In this document: piece after piece, positions 39,124 to 51,731 of the stretch
Layout of the letters: every line of letters begins with the position of its first letter
Numbering within the stretch: the first letter of the stretch is position 1
Assembly (NCBI GenBank): GCA_003946805.1
Contig: RPSH01000010.1
Span: 1 to 64,000 of the forward strand
Origin: Bacillus sp. 2B10
Lineage (GTDB): Bacteria; Pseudomonadota; Alphaproteobacteria; Sphingomonadales; Sphingomonadaceae
Direction: 5' to 3'
DNA: 64,000 nt
Position numbers and translations under genes: made by a program
Notes under the pieces: model-generated
What the model saw: the letters and a program-made list of their open reading frames with translations, nothing else
Databases searched by the model: none
Told to the model about the DNA's origin: nothing

Positions 39124-41478
39124 TCAGGCGACAGGCGCCGCCTCGCGGTCGGCCAGCATCCGCACCTCATAGACCACCGTCGGGTGTCGATCGGCCGTGA
39201 TCGATACCGACGCGCGCGGGCGACCCTGCCCGCCCGCGGACGGGATCGCATAGTCCAGCAGGGCATATCGCTCGCCCTCGCGAACGTGGCGCGCCACCTG
39301 CGCCACCGGTTGGCCATCGACGGTGATCGCCATCGGCCGATCGGCGTCTTCGGCGACCACGGTCACCCGCAGCACCGCCGGGCCGTCGCGGCGCGTCATT
39401 TCGAATTCGATGCGATCCCCGAGCCGCAGCCGCCGCCCGGGGCGACCGGCCCAGTTCACCACCTCGCTCCTCGTCGCGGTGAAGCCGTGGTCGCGCTCGG
39501 GCTGCATTTCGCCCAGGTGGAAGACGTCGATGGTCCGCCGCGCCAGCACCCTGGCCTCTTCCGCGCGGGCGAGATAGCCGTCGCGGGCCGTGGCCCAGCC
39601 GGTCGGGGAGAAGGTCGGAAAATAGACCGCAGTGCGCCGGTCGTGCTGGGCGAAGAAGGGCCGGAGCGACAGCCCCTCGCCGAGCGCCCCCTTCGCCCGA
39701 AAGAGAGCCGGTCCGACCGGGGTGATCGCGGCGGTCGTGGCGCCGGTGGCGACCAGCGCGGGACCGATGCCGTCGAAGGGGGCGTCCGCGGCACCCAGGT
39801 CCGCCGCCAGCACCAGCGGCCCGTGCAGGAACGCCACCGTAGCGGGATCGTCGGGCAGCGGTTCGGCGGTCACGCGCATCGGCAGGCTGATCGCGATCCG
39901 GTCCCCCGACGTCCAGCGACGGTCGAGCATCGCATAGCCGCGCTCCGCGACGACCGCGACGGGGCGGTCGTTGATCGCCACACTCGCACCCTTCGCCCAG
40001 CCGGGCAGCCGCAGCGCGATGCGCTGTACGCGACGCGGCGCGCGGCGGACGGTGAGCGTCGCGCGCCCTTCCAGCGGCATGGCGGTATCGAGATCCAGCG
40101 AGAGTTCCCGATCCGGCCAGTCGAGCCGGCTGGGGATGTACAGGTTGACGTAGAGCGTCCCGCCGGCGACCGCCGCATCGTGCCAGAAGATCGAGTCGGC
40201 ATGCTTGGCATGGCTTTCCATCCCCGACCCGACGCAACACCAGAAACTGTCCTCGGGTGAGGAGTGGCTTCGCCGCGCGCCGCTGGCCAGGGGCATGAAA
40301 TAGACGAACTGGCCGGTATCGGGCCGCTGGTGCGCGAGAATGTGGTTGAGCTGGACGCGCTCGTAATAATCGAACCACCGGGCATCGGGCCGCCACCCGT
40401 ACAGATGCCGGGTCAGCTTCATCATGTTGTAGCTGTTGCACGCCTCGCACGTCGCCTCGGTCACGCGCGCGGCCAGCTTGTCGGGGGCGCCGAAATGCTC
40501 GCGTTCCGAATTGCCGCCGATGACGTAGCTGTGGTGGCCAGTCACCCGGGCGTGGAAGAACCGCGCCGCCGCGGCGTGGTCCGCGCGGCCGGTCAGCTCG
40601 TGCAGGCGGGCGAGCCCGATGACCTTCGGAATCTGGGTATTGGCGTGGAGCCCCTCGAGCCGGTCGACACCGGCGGTGAGGGGATCGAGCACCGCCTTGT
40701 GACGGATCTTCTCGGCAAGCCGCAGCCAGCGCGGATTGCCCGTGATCGCGTGAAGTTCCGCGAAACTCTCGTTGAGGCCGCCATGCTCGGCGCGCAGCAC
40801 CTGCTGCATCTGCGCGTCGGTCAGCGGTTCCAGCACCCCTGCGAGATAGGTGGCCATGGCAAGCAGCACGGGCATCGCGCGCGGGTTGCGCGCCAGCAGG
40901 TGCGCGTCGGTCAGCCCGGCCTGGACCTTGTGCCAGGTGTACAGCGGCACCCAGCCGCCGTTGAGGTCGAAACCCATGGTGCGGATGTCGCCGCGGCGCA
41001 CTTCCTCGAACACGATCTTGCCGTCGACCGTCTTGCCGTCGCGCTCGACGGTCGTGCCGCCGATATACCCGTCGCCGTGCGCGGCCTGAATGCGCGACAG
41101 CTGCGCCAACGCATGATCCAGGCGCGCCGCGATCGCGCGATCGCCGGTATTGGCGACGACGAGCGAGCAGGCGGACAACCAGTGACCCAGGCTGTGCCCG
41201 GCGATCCCCTGAGCCTCCCAGCCGCCATAGACGGGTTCGGGGGCGGGCATCCCGGCGGAGACGTAGAAGTTGTGGAGCAGACGATCGGGGTCGAGCGACA
41301 GCAGATAGCGACGATTGGCGTCGAAGGCGTCCGCAAACGGGGACGGTTTCAGCCGCACATGCCGCATCGGGACCGGCGCCGCGCGGAGGCCGACCGAAGG
41401 CCCCGTCGCCGCGACGACCGGCCGGGCGAGGAGGAGGGCGGCGCTGCCCGCCAGCAGTTCGCGTCGGGTCGGTCGCAT
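39124..41478 (-). CDS. Exported GH127 enzyme (beta-L-arabinofuranosidase-like, former DUF1680)
   Basis: The 784-residue protein starts with a twin-arginine-type leader (RPTRRELLAGSAALLLARP) and then the GH127 helical barrel. The zinc/thiolate site typical of the family is visible as Glu345 and Cys347 (CEACNSYNMMKL) and the pair Cys414-Cys415 (FWCCVGSGMESHAKH), of which one is the expected nucleophile. GH127 removes beta-L-arabinofuranose from plant glycoproteins and pectin side chains. A C-terminal beta domain follows. I chose the ATG at 41478, after AAGGGG. The gene comes directly after a transporter remnant and probably belonged to an operon with it. Confidence 0.88.
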   Translation of the reverse strand: MRPTRRELLAGSAALLLARPVVAATGPSVGLRAAPVPMRHVRLKPSPFADAFDANRRYLLSLDPDRLLHNFYVSAGMPAPEPVYGGWEAQGIAGHSLGHWLSACSLVVANTGDRAIAARLDHALAQLSRIQAAHGDGYIGGTTVERDGKTVDGKIVFEEVRRGDIRTMGFDLNGGWVPLYTWHKVQAGLTDAHLLARNPRAMPVLLAMATYLAGVLEPLTDAQMQQVLRAEHGGLNESFAELHAITGNPRWLRLAEKIRHKAVLDPLTAGVDRLEGLHANTQIPKVIGLARLHELTGRADHAAAARFFHARVTGHHSYVIGGNSEREHFGAPDKLAARVTEATCEACNSYNMMKLTRHLYGWRPDARWFDYYERVQLNHILAHQRPDTGQFVYFMPLASGARRSHSSPEDSFWCCVGSGMESHAKHADSIFWHDAAVAGGTLYVNLYIPSRLDWPDRELSLDLDTAMPLEGRATLTVRRAPRRVQRIALRLPGWAKGASVAINDRPVAVVAERGYAMLDRRWTSGDRIAISLPMRVTAEPLPDDPATVAFLHGPLVLAADLGAADAPFDGIGPALVATGATTAAITPVGPALFRAKGALGEGLSLRPFFAQHDRRTAVYFPTFSPTGWATARDGYLARAEEARVLARRTIDVFHLGEMQPERDHGFTATRSEVVNWAGRPGRRLRLGDRIEFEMTRRDGPAVLRVTVVAEDADRPMAITVDGQPVAQVARHVREGERYALLDYAIPSAGGQGRPRASVSITADRHPTVVYEVRMLADREAAPVA

Positions 41479-41483
41479 GGTCT

Positions 41484-41696
41484 TCACCCCTTTGCCGCGA
41501 CCGGCTTCGCCGACGGGATCGACGTGAAGAAACAGGCGATGAACAGCACGCTCTCGATCGGCGTCGTCTGCGTGTAGTTGCGGTCGAACACGTTTCGCGG
41601 GTGCGGCAGCAGCGTGTTGTCGATGGCGGTGATGCCGCTCCACACGAAGAACAGGCTGGCGAGCAGCGTCAGCGCCTTGCCGTAGCCTTCTGTCAT
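41484..41696 (-). pseudogene. Truncated sugar MFS transporter (FucP/GluP-like), N-terminal 70 codons
   Basis: The frame begins MTEGYGKALTLLASLFFVW and continues through LLPHPRNVFDRNYTQ to FFTSIPSAKPVAAKG, matching the first two membrane helices of FucP-type fucose/galactose/glucose symporters. It then stops, 5 bp before the GH127 ATG; a complete transporter would have about 420 residues and ten more helices. The deletion joins its second helix directly to the GH127 ribosome-binding site. Confidence 0.75.
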
Positions 41697-41867
41697 GGCC
41701 GGCGTTCCAGCTGGCGCCGTTGAACCGATCGAACCCGCCATTCCACTCTCCGCGCAATTCGTGGTCCGGCGATCGATGCCGCCGTTTGCCACCCGGTAAT
41801 ATGTCTGACTATATCGCGCCCATATTGCGGTCAATGCGCAAGCCACGGGGGTGGGCCGCCGGGAGGG

Positions 41868-42325
41868 TTGCGGTCGATCCGGTACATCCTCGGGGCCGCT
41901 GCTTGCGCTGCCATCGTCGGCGCAGGCCGCTCCTGCCTGTACGGCGCTGATGGCGTCAGCGCGCGGATCATGACGCTCGGCGCGACGCTGCAATCGTTCA
42001 GGGACCCCGATCGGGACGGCGAATTCCCCGACATCCCGCTCGGCCATGATGAAGCCGCCAGTTGCGTAACCAGACCCAATTTTCGGGGGCAGACGGTTGG
42101 CGTTATGCCAGCCGGATCGCGGGCGGCAGGGTCGAGATCTATGGCAAGAGCCATCCATTGCCGTTCAACGACAAGACGAATTCGCTGCACGCGGGGCTAA
42201 GGGCTTCGACAGATATGTCTGGCGCATCACCGAAGTGAAATCCGGGCCGCAGGCCGGCGGGCGATCAGGGACATCACGGAACGCTTGAGGTCACCGTCAC
42301 CTACAGTCTCGACGACATGGGCGCC
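41868..42325 (+). pseudogene. galM: Aldose 1-epimerase (galM) pseudogene
   Basis: Pieces of mutarotase appear in order but in different frames: GVSARIMTLGATLQSF and PDIPLGHDEA, then ASRIAGGRVEIYGKSHPLPF and NDKTNSLHAG, then FDRYVWRITEVKSGPQ, then LEVTVTYSLDDMGAL. At least three frameshifts separate them, and the catalytic C-terminal half is missing where IS5-type sequence begins. A leader-like ACAAIVGAGRSCL at the start suggests the original was exported. It would have interconverted anomers of released galactose or arabinose. Confidence 0.8.
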
Positions 42326-42640
42326 CTGAGAACCCGACCCATACTTCGAGTTCGGCGATGCGGCGGGTCATGCGCCTGATGGAAGCGATGATGAGCCATG
42401 CCCCGGAAGAAGCGACGGATGCCTCCCAGTCCTTGGCGAGACACCGGCATCGGTTGAGCCATGCGATGGTGCGCTCGACGACCCAGCGCCGGGGCAGGAC
42501 GACGAAGCGGCGGGCATCGGAACGCCGGACGATCTCGATGACGAGATGGTCGGTATGCGCGATGGCAGTGGCCAGTTTGGGCCCGGCATAGCTGCCATCG
42601 GCGAAGAAGCGGTCGAGCGCAGGGCAGGCTTCGCGACAGC
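42297..42640 (-). pseudogene. IS5-family transposase remnant (C-terminal part)
   Basis: On the minus strand the frame gives FFADGSYAGPKLATAI, then FVVLPRRWVVERTIAWLNRC and AWLIIASIRRMTRRI, the DDE C-terminal region with the conserved catalytic glutamate in VVERT. The N-terminal part is absent or scrambled beyond 42640. It differs in sequence from the IS5 element at the left edge of the window. It overlaps the broken end of galM and probably marks the insertion that started the decay. Confidence 0.8.
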
Positions 42641-42979
42641 GTCGATGCTGCCACTGGCAGTCGGGACCAAGGTTAGAAGGGCCCGTACGCCGCTTAGCAG
42701 GATTAGCCGGTTCTGGCTCGCAATAGATTGGCAAGACTTGGGCCGGGCCTGTCCTCGTTTATTGCTGGCAGGATTGGCGCTGCCATGATGCACTGATTCT
42801 GCGGCATGCCGGGTCTTGGCAGAGCCGCATGCGCGGTGGCGCCGGTATGCAGCAGCCGGCCCATGTCGACATCGACGTGGCCAGGCATCATCCGGATGTT
42901 GCCTTCCGGCTATGCCTTTAATCGACAGTGTAGAACCGCTGCCCGGCGCGGGCAAAGCGACCCCGTGCCGGAAAAGCTT
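42641..42979. other. Degraded stretch between IS relic and nitronate monooxygenase gene
   Basis: No gene is recognisable. The region probably consists of decayed IS or neighbouring-gene sequence; frames are short and lack motifs. The first 50 bp may still derive from the transposase. Confidence 0.4.
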
Positions 42980-45239
<2,260 letters not shown>

Positions 45240-45263
45240 CGTTCGCTGCCAACTCGAATCATG

Positions 45264-45295
45264 TTCGTATGCGAAGTATATAGTTCGCGAGCGAA
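45264..45295. promoter_or_regulatory. Twin MarR-type operator palindromes
   Basis: TTCGTATGCGAA (45264-45275) and TTCGCGAGCGAA (45284-45295) are two related 12-bp palindromes whose centres are 20 bp apart, about two turns of the helix, in an AT-rich promoter. A shorter TTCGCGAA follows at 45311-45318. They lie 25 bp upstream of the marR start, where autoregulation is expected. Confidence 0.75.
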
Positions 45296-45441
45296 ATACA
45301 ATTATGATCTTTCGCGAATGCGCCGGTGACACCGCGCGACAGCGCCGCGGGATCGGCTCCCGTTCATCGAATCGCTGCTATCGGGACCGAACCAGGGGGC
45401 GAAGAGAGCGTTTACGCCCCGGAGTTCTGGCAGGAGGTTTC

Positions 45442-46095
45442 ATGAAGGCGCTTTTCGTTCTGGTTCCCGCACTCGCGCTCGCCGGCATGGCGGCCCCGGC
45501 GACCGCCGCTCCGCAACAGCGCGGCACGCAGGCGCAGCGTGCCGACAATGCGCGCCAGTCCGCCGCCCTGCGTGCGCGGATCGGTCAGGTCGAGGCCCGG
45601 ATCGCCCAGGCCGAGCAGACCCGCGCGATCGATCGCACGCAAGCCACCCTCCTGCGCCGCGACGTCGCACGGACTCGACAGGACCTGACCCGCCTGTCGC
45701 GCAGGCAGGGCTTCGTCAGTCCCGCCGAACTCGCCTCGTTCAACCGTACGCTCGGCGGCATCGATGTCGTACTCGACAATCGCGGTGTCGCGCGCAGCCT
45801 GGCCGGGGACGTGCCGAACCACCACGGTCACGGCCATGCCGGTGGCCGCGATCCGCGGCAGGACTTCACCGACCGCGGTTTTCCGACGGCGGAGCGGCAT
45901 TACGGCAACGACGCGCTGCCAAGCGCCGAGGTGACGGCCTTCCAGCGCACCGACGCCCGCCTGCGCTATCGCAACGCCCGTATCGAGCGCGACGGCAACG
46001 GCTGCGCGGTCTACGAAGGCACCGCGCGCGACGGGAAGGTTCGCCGGGAACGCCTGCTGTCGCCGTCGGGTCAGCCGATCTGCACGCGGCGCTGA
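45442..46095 (+). CDS. Exported hypothetical protein with coiled-coil region, 217 aa
   Basis: AGGAGG lies 6 bases before the ATG. The signal peptide (FVLVPALALAGMAAPATA, cleavage about residue 22) is followed by a charged helical, probably coiled-coil segment (about 28-85, repeats of RIxQxExRIAQAEQ type). A histidine- and glycine-rich stretch (NHHGHGHAGGRD, about residue 130) could bind metal. The last 50 residues, ending with SPSGQPICTRR, look like a small beta domain with two cysteines. I do not recognise a family. Confidence 0.65.
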   Translation: MKALFVLVPALALAGMAAPATAAPQQRGTQAQRADNARQSAALRARIGQVEARIAQAEQTRAIDRTQATLLRRDVARTRQDLTRLSRRQGFVSPAELASFNRTLGGIDVVLDNRGVARSLAGDVPNHHGHGHAGGRDPRQDFTDRGFPTAERHYGNDALPSAEVTAFQRTDARLRYRNARIERDGNGCAVYEGTARDGKVRRERLLSPSGQPICTRR

Positions 46096-46193
46096 CCCGA
46101 CCCCGGGGATGATGATGGGTGGTGCAGTATCCTCTTTCAACCGATGAAACTGGATGGATGGTTGATGGTTAACCGGTAGAAACGGAGAAGAAA

Positions 46194-46454
46194 ATGAAAG
46201 TGTTTTTCGCCGCGATCGCCCTGACGTTTGTAGCATCACCCGTTCTCGCCGACACGCCGGGCGCCAACTGGCTTCCATCCGGCAAGGTCGGTGCCGCCAT
46301 CGCCAAACAGGGATACCAGATGACCAAGGTCGAAGCCGACGACGGTCACTGGGAAGGCGAGATGACGAAGAATGGACGGCTGTATGAATTTCACGCGGAC
46401 CCTCGCACCGGCAAGCTAATGAGCGTGAAGCCCAAGCATCGGGGTCACGACTAA
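46194..46454 (+). CDS. Exported PepSY-domain protein, 86 aa
   Basis: A signal peptide (FFAAIALTFVASPVLA, cleavage about residue 19) leads a single small PepSY-like domain with the VGAAIAKQGYQMTKVEAD helix and GRLYEFHADPRTGKLMS strand pair. Such small periplasmic proteins are common near metal or signalling genes, but the role is unknown. GGAGAAG precedes the ATG. A strong terminator follows. Confidence 0.75.
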   Translation: MKVFFAAIALTFVASPVLADTPGANWLPSGKVGAAIAKQGYQMTKVEADDGHWEGEMTKNGRLYEFHADPRTGKLMSVKPKHRGHD

Positions 46455-46509
46455 TCCCGACAGGGCGATCCTGCGACGGTAACACGTGGGACCGTGACGT
46501 TACGATGAT

Positions 46510-46559
46510 CCGCTCTCCGGCGTGACGAAGGTCGTCGCGACGCCGGAGAGCGGTGATTT
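46510..46559 (+). terminator. Rho-independent-like terminator
   Basis: A perfect 14-bp stem, CCGCTCTCCGGCGT (46510-46523) with ACGCCGGAGAGCGG (46540-46553), encloses a 16-base loop and is followed by TGATTTT on the plus strand. It ends the transcript of the PepSY protein and separates it from the converging DUF1330 gene. Confidence 0.8.
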
Positions 46560-46853
46560 TCAGCCGTCGAGTCCCTCGACGATCATCGAGCGATAGTCGG
46601 CGCCCAGAAAGCGATGCTTCAACGCCACCTGATGTTCGGGGCTGTCGTAGAAGGCGCGCGCCGCCTCCATGGTGTCGAACCACGCGATGACGACGCCTTC
46701 GGGCGCGGCGCCCTCCAGCGGATGGAGCGCACCATAGGCGGCCACCACGGTCGCCCCGGACGTCGCCAGCAGCGGCGTCACCAGATCGGCATAGAATTTC
46801 AGTTCCTCCGCATCGCGGGCGCGCTTACGGATGAAGATGGCATACGCACTCAT
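46560..46853 (-). CDS. DUF1330-family small protein, 97 aa
   Basis: The short alpha/beta protein has the ferredoxin-like DUF1330 pattern: SAYAIFIRKRARDAEELKFY at the start, GAAPEGVVIAWFDTMEAARAFYDSPEH in the middle and FLGADYRSMIVEGLDG at the end. Its biochemical role is unknown. I chose the ATG at 46853; earlier ATGs at 46862 and 46898 are possible, and the last would overlap the neighbouring dehydrogenase gene. It probably forms an operon with that gene. Confidence 0.8.
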   Translation of the reverse strand: MSAYAIFIRKRARDAEELKFYADLVTPLLATSGATVVAAYGALHPLEGAAPEGVVIAWFDTMEAARAFYDSPEHQVALKHRFLGADYRSMIVEGLDG

Positions 46854-46887
46854 CGTCTCCATCACAGGTGGGTCGGGTGTTGGTCGC

Positions 46888-47886
46888 TCAATGCTCAATG
46901 ACGACCTTGCCGAACACCTGGCGGCGGCCGAGATGCTCGATCGCGGCGCGCGCGTCGTCGAAGCTAAAGCGGCGGTCGATCATCGGCTTCAGGCCGGTGC
47001 GCTCGACGAAGCGGACCAGGTCCTCCAGGTCGCGGCGGCTGCCGGTGGTGATGCCCTGAAACCGCGCATAGCTGAGGAACATCGACAGATAGTCGACGCC
47101 GCCCTCGAACCCGCCGAGCACACCGACCATCGACACCTGACCGCCCGCCGCGACCGCCTTGAGCGACTGGGAAAAGGTCGCCGCGCCGACCGTGTCCACG
47201 ACGCGGTCCACGCCGTGTTCGGTCATCGCGCGCGCCATCGCGCCCCATTCCGGATCGGTGTCGTGACGGATGACCTCGTCGGCCCCCAGTGCGTGCAGCC
47301 GGTCCGCCTTGTCCGTGCTCGACGTGGTGGCAATGACGCGCGCGCCGAGCGCCTTGGCGATCTGTACCGCGAAGATCGAAACACCGCCGGTCCCCTGCGT
47401 CAGCACGATGTCGCCGGCGCGCACACCGGCCAGCGCGGTCCAGGCGGTGACGCCCGAACAGACCAGCGCGGCGGCCTGTTCGAACGACAGTCCGTCGGGC
47501 GCGCGGACCACGGTTTCAGCACCGACGACCTTGTATTCGGTCAGCCAGCCATCGACGTTGAGCGAGTATTGTGCGGCCGCACTGACACCGTTGAAACCGC
47601 CGCCGAACCATTCGGGGAAGAAGCTGTTGATGACGCGGTCGCCGGGTGCGAAGCGGGTGACGCCGGGGCCGACAGCCTCGATCTCTCCCGCCGCGTCAGA
47701 CAGCGGCACGACGTCGGGCTTGACGGGGGCGGGGATCATGCCGGTCAGCAGCGCGAGGTCGCGGAAGTTGAGCGCGGTGGCGCGGACCCGGATCAGCACC
47801 TGTCCCGGACCGGGGACGGGCACCGCTTCATCTACGATCTTCAGGTCGTCGAGCGAGCCGGCCTTGGTCATTCTGTAGGTACGCAT
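46888..47886 (-). CDS. Zinc-independent medium-chain dehydrogenase/quinone reductase-like protein
   Basis: The 332-residue MDR protein has the N-terminal GroES-like domain (PGPGQVLIRVRATALNFRDLALL) and the Rossmann motif TQGTGGVSIFAVQIAKALGARV. The catalytic zinc-binding cysteine of alcohol dehydrogenases is missing at the NFRD position, so a quinone or enone reductase activity with NADPH is more likely. I chose the ATG at 47886. The gene is divergent from an AraC regulator 102 bp away, which probably controls it. Confidence 0.85.
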   Translation of the reverse strand: MRTYRMTKAGSLDDLKIVDEAVPVPGPGQVLIRVRATALNFRDLALLTGMIPAPVKPDVVPLSDAAGEIEAVGPGVTRFAPGDRVINSFFPEWFGGGFNGVSAAAQYSLNVDGWLTEYKVVGAETVVRAPDGLSFEQAAALVCSGVTAWTALAGVRAGDIVLTQGTGGVSIFAVQIAKALGARVIATTSSTDKADRLHALGADEVIRHDTDPEWGAMARAMTEHGVDRVVDTVGAATFSQSLKAVAAGGQVSMVGVLGGFEGGVDYLSMFLSYARFQGITTGSRRDLEDLVRFVERTGLKPMIDRRFSFDDARAAIEHLGRRQVFGKVVIEH

Positions 47887-47988
47887 GGTTTGTCTCCTGT
47901 CTTGCTGATCGACAGATAGGCGGACCGGGCGATACGGATAATAGCTCAAAGGCTTTGATTCCTGACCGATCGTCCAGCACGATGCGCC

Positions 47989-48960
47989 ATGGACCTCTTC
48001 GATGACGTCGTGAGCGCGATGAGCGTGGCCAGTTCGCTCTATGTCCGGGTCCGGCTAAGCGCGCCGTGGGGCGTCGCGTTCGACACCGGCTATCAGGCGC
48101 GGCTGATGATGGTGGCGGACGGTGAGGGCTGGCTGCTGAAGGCCGGCGACGCGCCGCTCCGCGTGGCCGAGGGCGACTGCCTCATCATCAAGGAGGGCAC
48201 GCGCTTCGCGATGGCGGATGCGCCCGACAGCCGCATCGTCGATTGCGCCGAACTGTTCGTACACCTGCCCGGCTTCTCGGCGGAAACGGGGTTCACCACC
48301 ATCCCTGACCGCACCGTCCGTCACGGCGGGGAGGGCGCGGTGATGGAGATCGTGTCGGCACGGCTGTCGTTCGATCCGGTCGCGGCCGAACCGCTGCTGG
48401 CGGTGCTGCCCGACCTGCTCCACGTCCGGCTGGGCGACGATCATCTGCCGCTGCTGGAGACGACGCTGCGGCTGATCGGGCTGGAGAGTCTGGGCGACGG
48501 GCTGGGCGCCGATCTGGCGGTCGAGCGGCTGACCGACGTGCTGTTCATCCAGGCGATCCGCGCATGGGCGGCGGCGGACGGGTCACAGGCCGGGGGCTGG
48601 CTCGCCGCGTTGCGCCACCGCTCGCTCGCCCGCGTGATCCGGCAGGTCCATGCCGACATCGCGCGCGACTGGACGGTCGAGGACATGGCCGAGGTGGCGG
48701 GCGTCTCGCGCTCGACCTTCGCGCAGCATTTCCGCGCGGTGCTGGGCGAAACGCCGCTGAACTACGTCACGCGGTGGCGGATGTACCGCGCCAAGATCCT
48801 GACGCGCAAAGGTGCTGCACTGGCGGAGGTCGCCGTCCGGGTCGGATACGACTCCGACACCGCGCTCAGCCGTGCGTTCCGCCGGATGGAGGGGCTGGCC
48901 CCCGGCGAATGGCGGCGCACCATCGGCGGTCAGGTCGCGGGCGTACCGATCGCCGCCTAA
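47989..48960 (+). CDS. AraC-family transcriptional regulator with cupin sensor
   Basis: The N-terminal half (about 1-170) is a cupin-like ligand domain of the AraC_binding_2/cupin_6 type (WLLKAGDAPLRVAEGDCLII). The C-terminal 100 residues hold two helix-turn-helix motifs: WTVEDMAEVAGVSRSTFAQHF with GETPLNYVTRWRMYRAKILL-like wing, and ALAEVAVRVGYDSDTALSRAF. It is divergent from the MDR gene and convergent with the esterase gene, whose stop overlaps by 4 bp. It is the likely activator of the MDR/DUF1330 pair. Confidence 0.88.
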   Translation: MDLFDDVVSAMSVASSLYVRVRLSAPWGVAFDTGYQARLMMVADGEGWLLKAGDAPLRVAEGDCLIIKEGTRFAMADAPDSRIVDCAELFVHLPGFSAETGFTTIPDRTVRHGGEGAVMEIVSARLSFDPVAAEPLLAVLPDLLHVRLGDDHLPLLETTLRLIGLESLGDGLGADLAVERLTDVLFIQAIRAWAAADGSQAGGWLAALRHRSLARVIRQVHADIARDWTVEDMAEVAGVSRSTFAQHFRAVLGETPLNYVTRWRMYRAKILTRKGAALAEVAVRVGYDSDTALSRAFRRMEGLAPGEWRRTIGGQVAGVPIAA

Positions 48961-49964
48961 CCGGTCGATGCGAGAATGAAGGCCGCGGCCTCGTCCAGCG
49001 CGCGCTCCGCCTCGGGGATCGGCGCGGCCAGCCAGACGTGGAACATGCCGGGATATTCCGACAGGCGCAGATCGGTGCCGCTCGCCCGCGCACTCGTCGC
49101 GAGGCGTCGCGCGTCGGACACCAGGATATCGTCGGTCCCCGCCAGCACGAGCATCGCGGGCAGGCCCGCGAGCGACCCGAACAGCGGGCTGATGACGGGA
49201 TCGTTGGTCCGGCGCGCGCCAGCCCATGAGAAGCCCGCGTCGCGCAACCGGTCGATCGACAGGATATGGTCGCGCTTCGCGATCTCGGTCTGTGCGGGAT
49301 CGCTGACGGTGGCGTCCGCCCAGGGCGAGATGAGGACGAGCCGCGCGGGCAGCGGCGTGCCGCGGTCGCGCCACCGCTGGCACAGCGACAACGCGATCCC
49401 GCCGCCCGCCGAATCGCCCGCGATGACGACGTTCTGCGCGCCGACCGCGGCGACCATCTCGGCATAGAGTGCGTCGATCATCGCGAAGGCCGGTTGCCAG
49501 TCGTGCTCCGGCGCCAGCGGATAGAGCGGCACGGTCAGCTCGACACCGGTCCGCGCCGCCAGCCCGCCCAGGATCGGCCAATGTTCCTTCAGCAGGTCGA
49601 GCTGGAACGCGCCGCCGTGGAGGTAGATCAGGCGCAGGTTCGTCGTCGCCTCGCGCGCGGCGACGACATAGGCGCTGCCACCGGCGATGGCGCGCAGGTC
49701 GATGGCGAACCGCGACGCGATCCGTTCGGGCGGGGCCGCCGGTCCCGCCGCGCAATTGAGCGCGATCAGCGCCGCGTTGCCCTCCGGCGTATCGGTCGCC
49801 CCCACGCGATCGCGGCGCTTGATGAGGGCGACGATCGCTTCGGCCTTGGCGCTGCGATGGTTGCGCCGCGCGCGCATCGAAAGCAGCGCCGCCCCCAGCC
49901 CGACCGCCGCCCCGGCGGCGAGCAGCGCGACGGCGACGCCGCGTCCCCCCTTGTCGTCACCCAT
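48957..49964 (-). CDS. Alpha/beta-hydrolase, hormone-sensitive-lipase (family IV) type
   Basis: The oxyanion motif LHGGAFQ and nucleophile motif GDSAGGG are those of the HSL family; an Asp in the GTDDILV region and a His in EYPGMFHVW complete the triad. An N-terminal hydrophobic segment (VAVALLAAGAAVGLGAALL, about residues 10-28) anchors it to the membrane. The 335-residue product probably cleaves short acyl esters. I chose the ATG at 49964. It follows the FAD dehydrogenase gene by 17 bp, so the two are likely co-transcribed. Confidence 0.88.
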   Translation of the reverse strand: MGDDKGGRGVAVALLAAGAAVGLGAALLSMRARRNHRSAKAEAIVALIKRRDRVGATDTPEGNAALIALNCAAGPAAPPERIASRFAIDLRAIAGGSAYVVAAREATTNLRLIYLHGGAFQLDLLKEHWPILGGLAARTGVELTVPLYPLAPEHDWQPAFAMIDALYAEMVAAVGAQNVVIAGDSAGGGIALSLCQRWRDRGTPLPARLVLISPWADATVSDPAQTEIAKRDHILSIDRLRDAGFSWAGARRTNDPVISPLFGSLAGLPAMLVLAGTDDILVSDARRLATSARASGTDLRLSEYPGMFHVWLAAPIPEAERALDEAAAFILASTG

Positions 49965-49981
49965 CACGAGATCCCCTCCCC

Positions 49982-51637
<1,656 letters not shown>

Positions 51638-51693
51638 CGTGATCTCCGTCACTTGCTGTACCGGCGACCGGGATACATCGAAATCAACGGGAA

Positions 51694-51715
51694 GATTGTC
51701 GGATATACGACAATC
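51694..51715. promoter_or_regulatory. 22-bp palindrome resembling a Crp/Fnr-type operator
   Basis: GATTGTCG and CGACAATC form perfect 8-bp arms around GATATA. The TTGTCG-N6-CGACAA layout resembles operators of the Crp/Fnr superfamily. It lies between the stop of the Crp/Fnr-type gene and the FAD dehydrogenase start, where it would control the dehydrogenase-esterase unit. A terminator role is less likely because no T run follows on the relevant strand. Confidence 0.6.
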
Positions 51716-51731
51716 TCGTTTTGGGGCAGCG

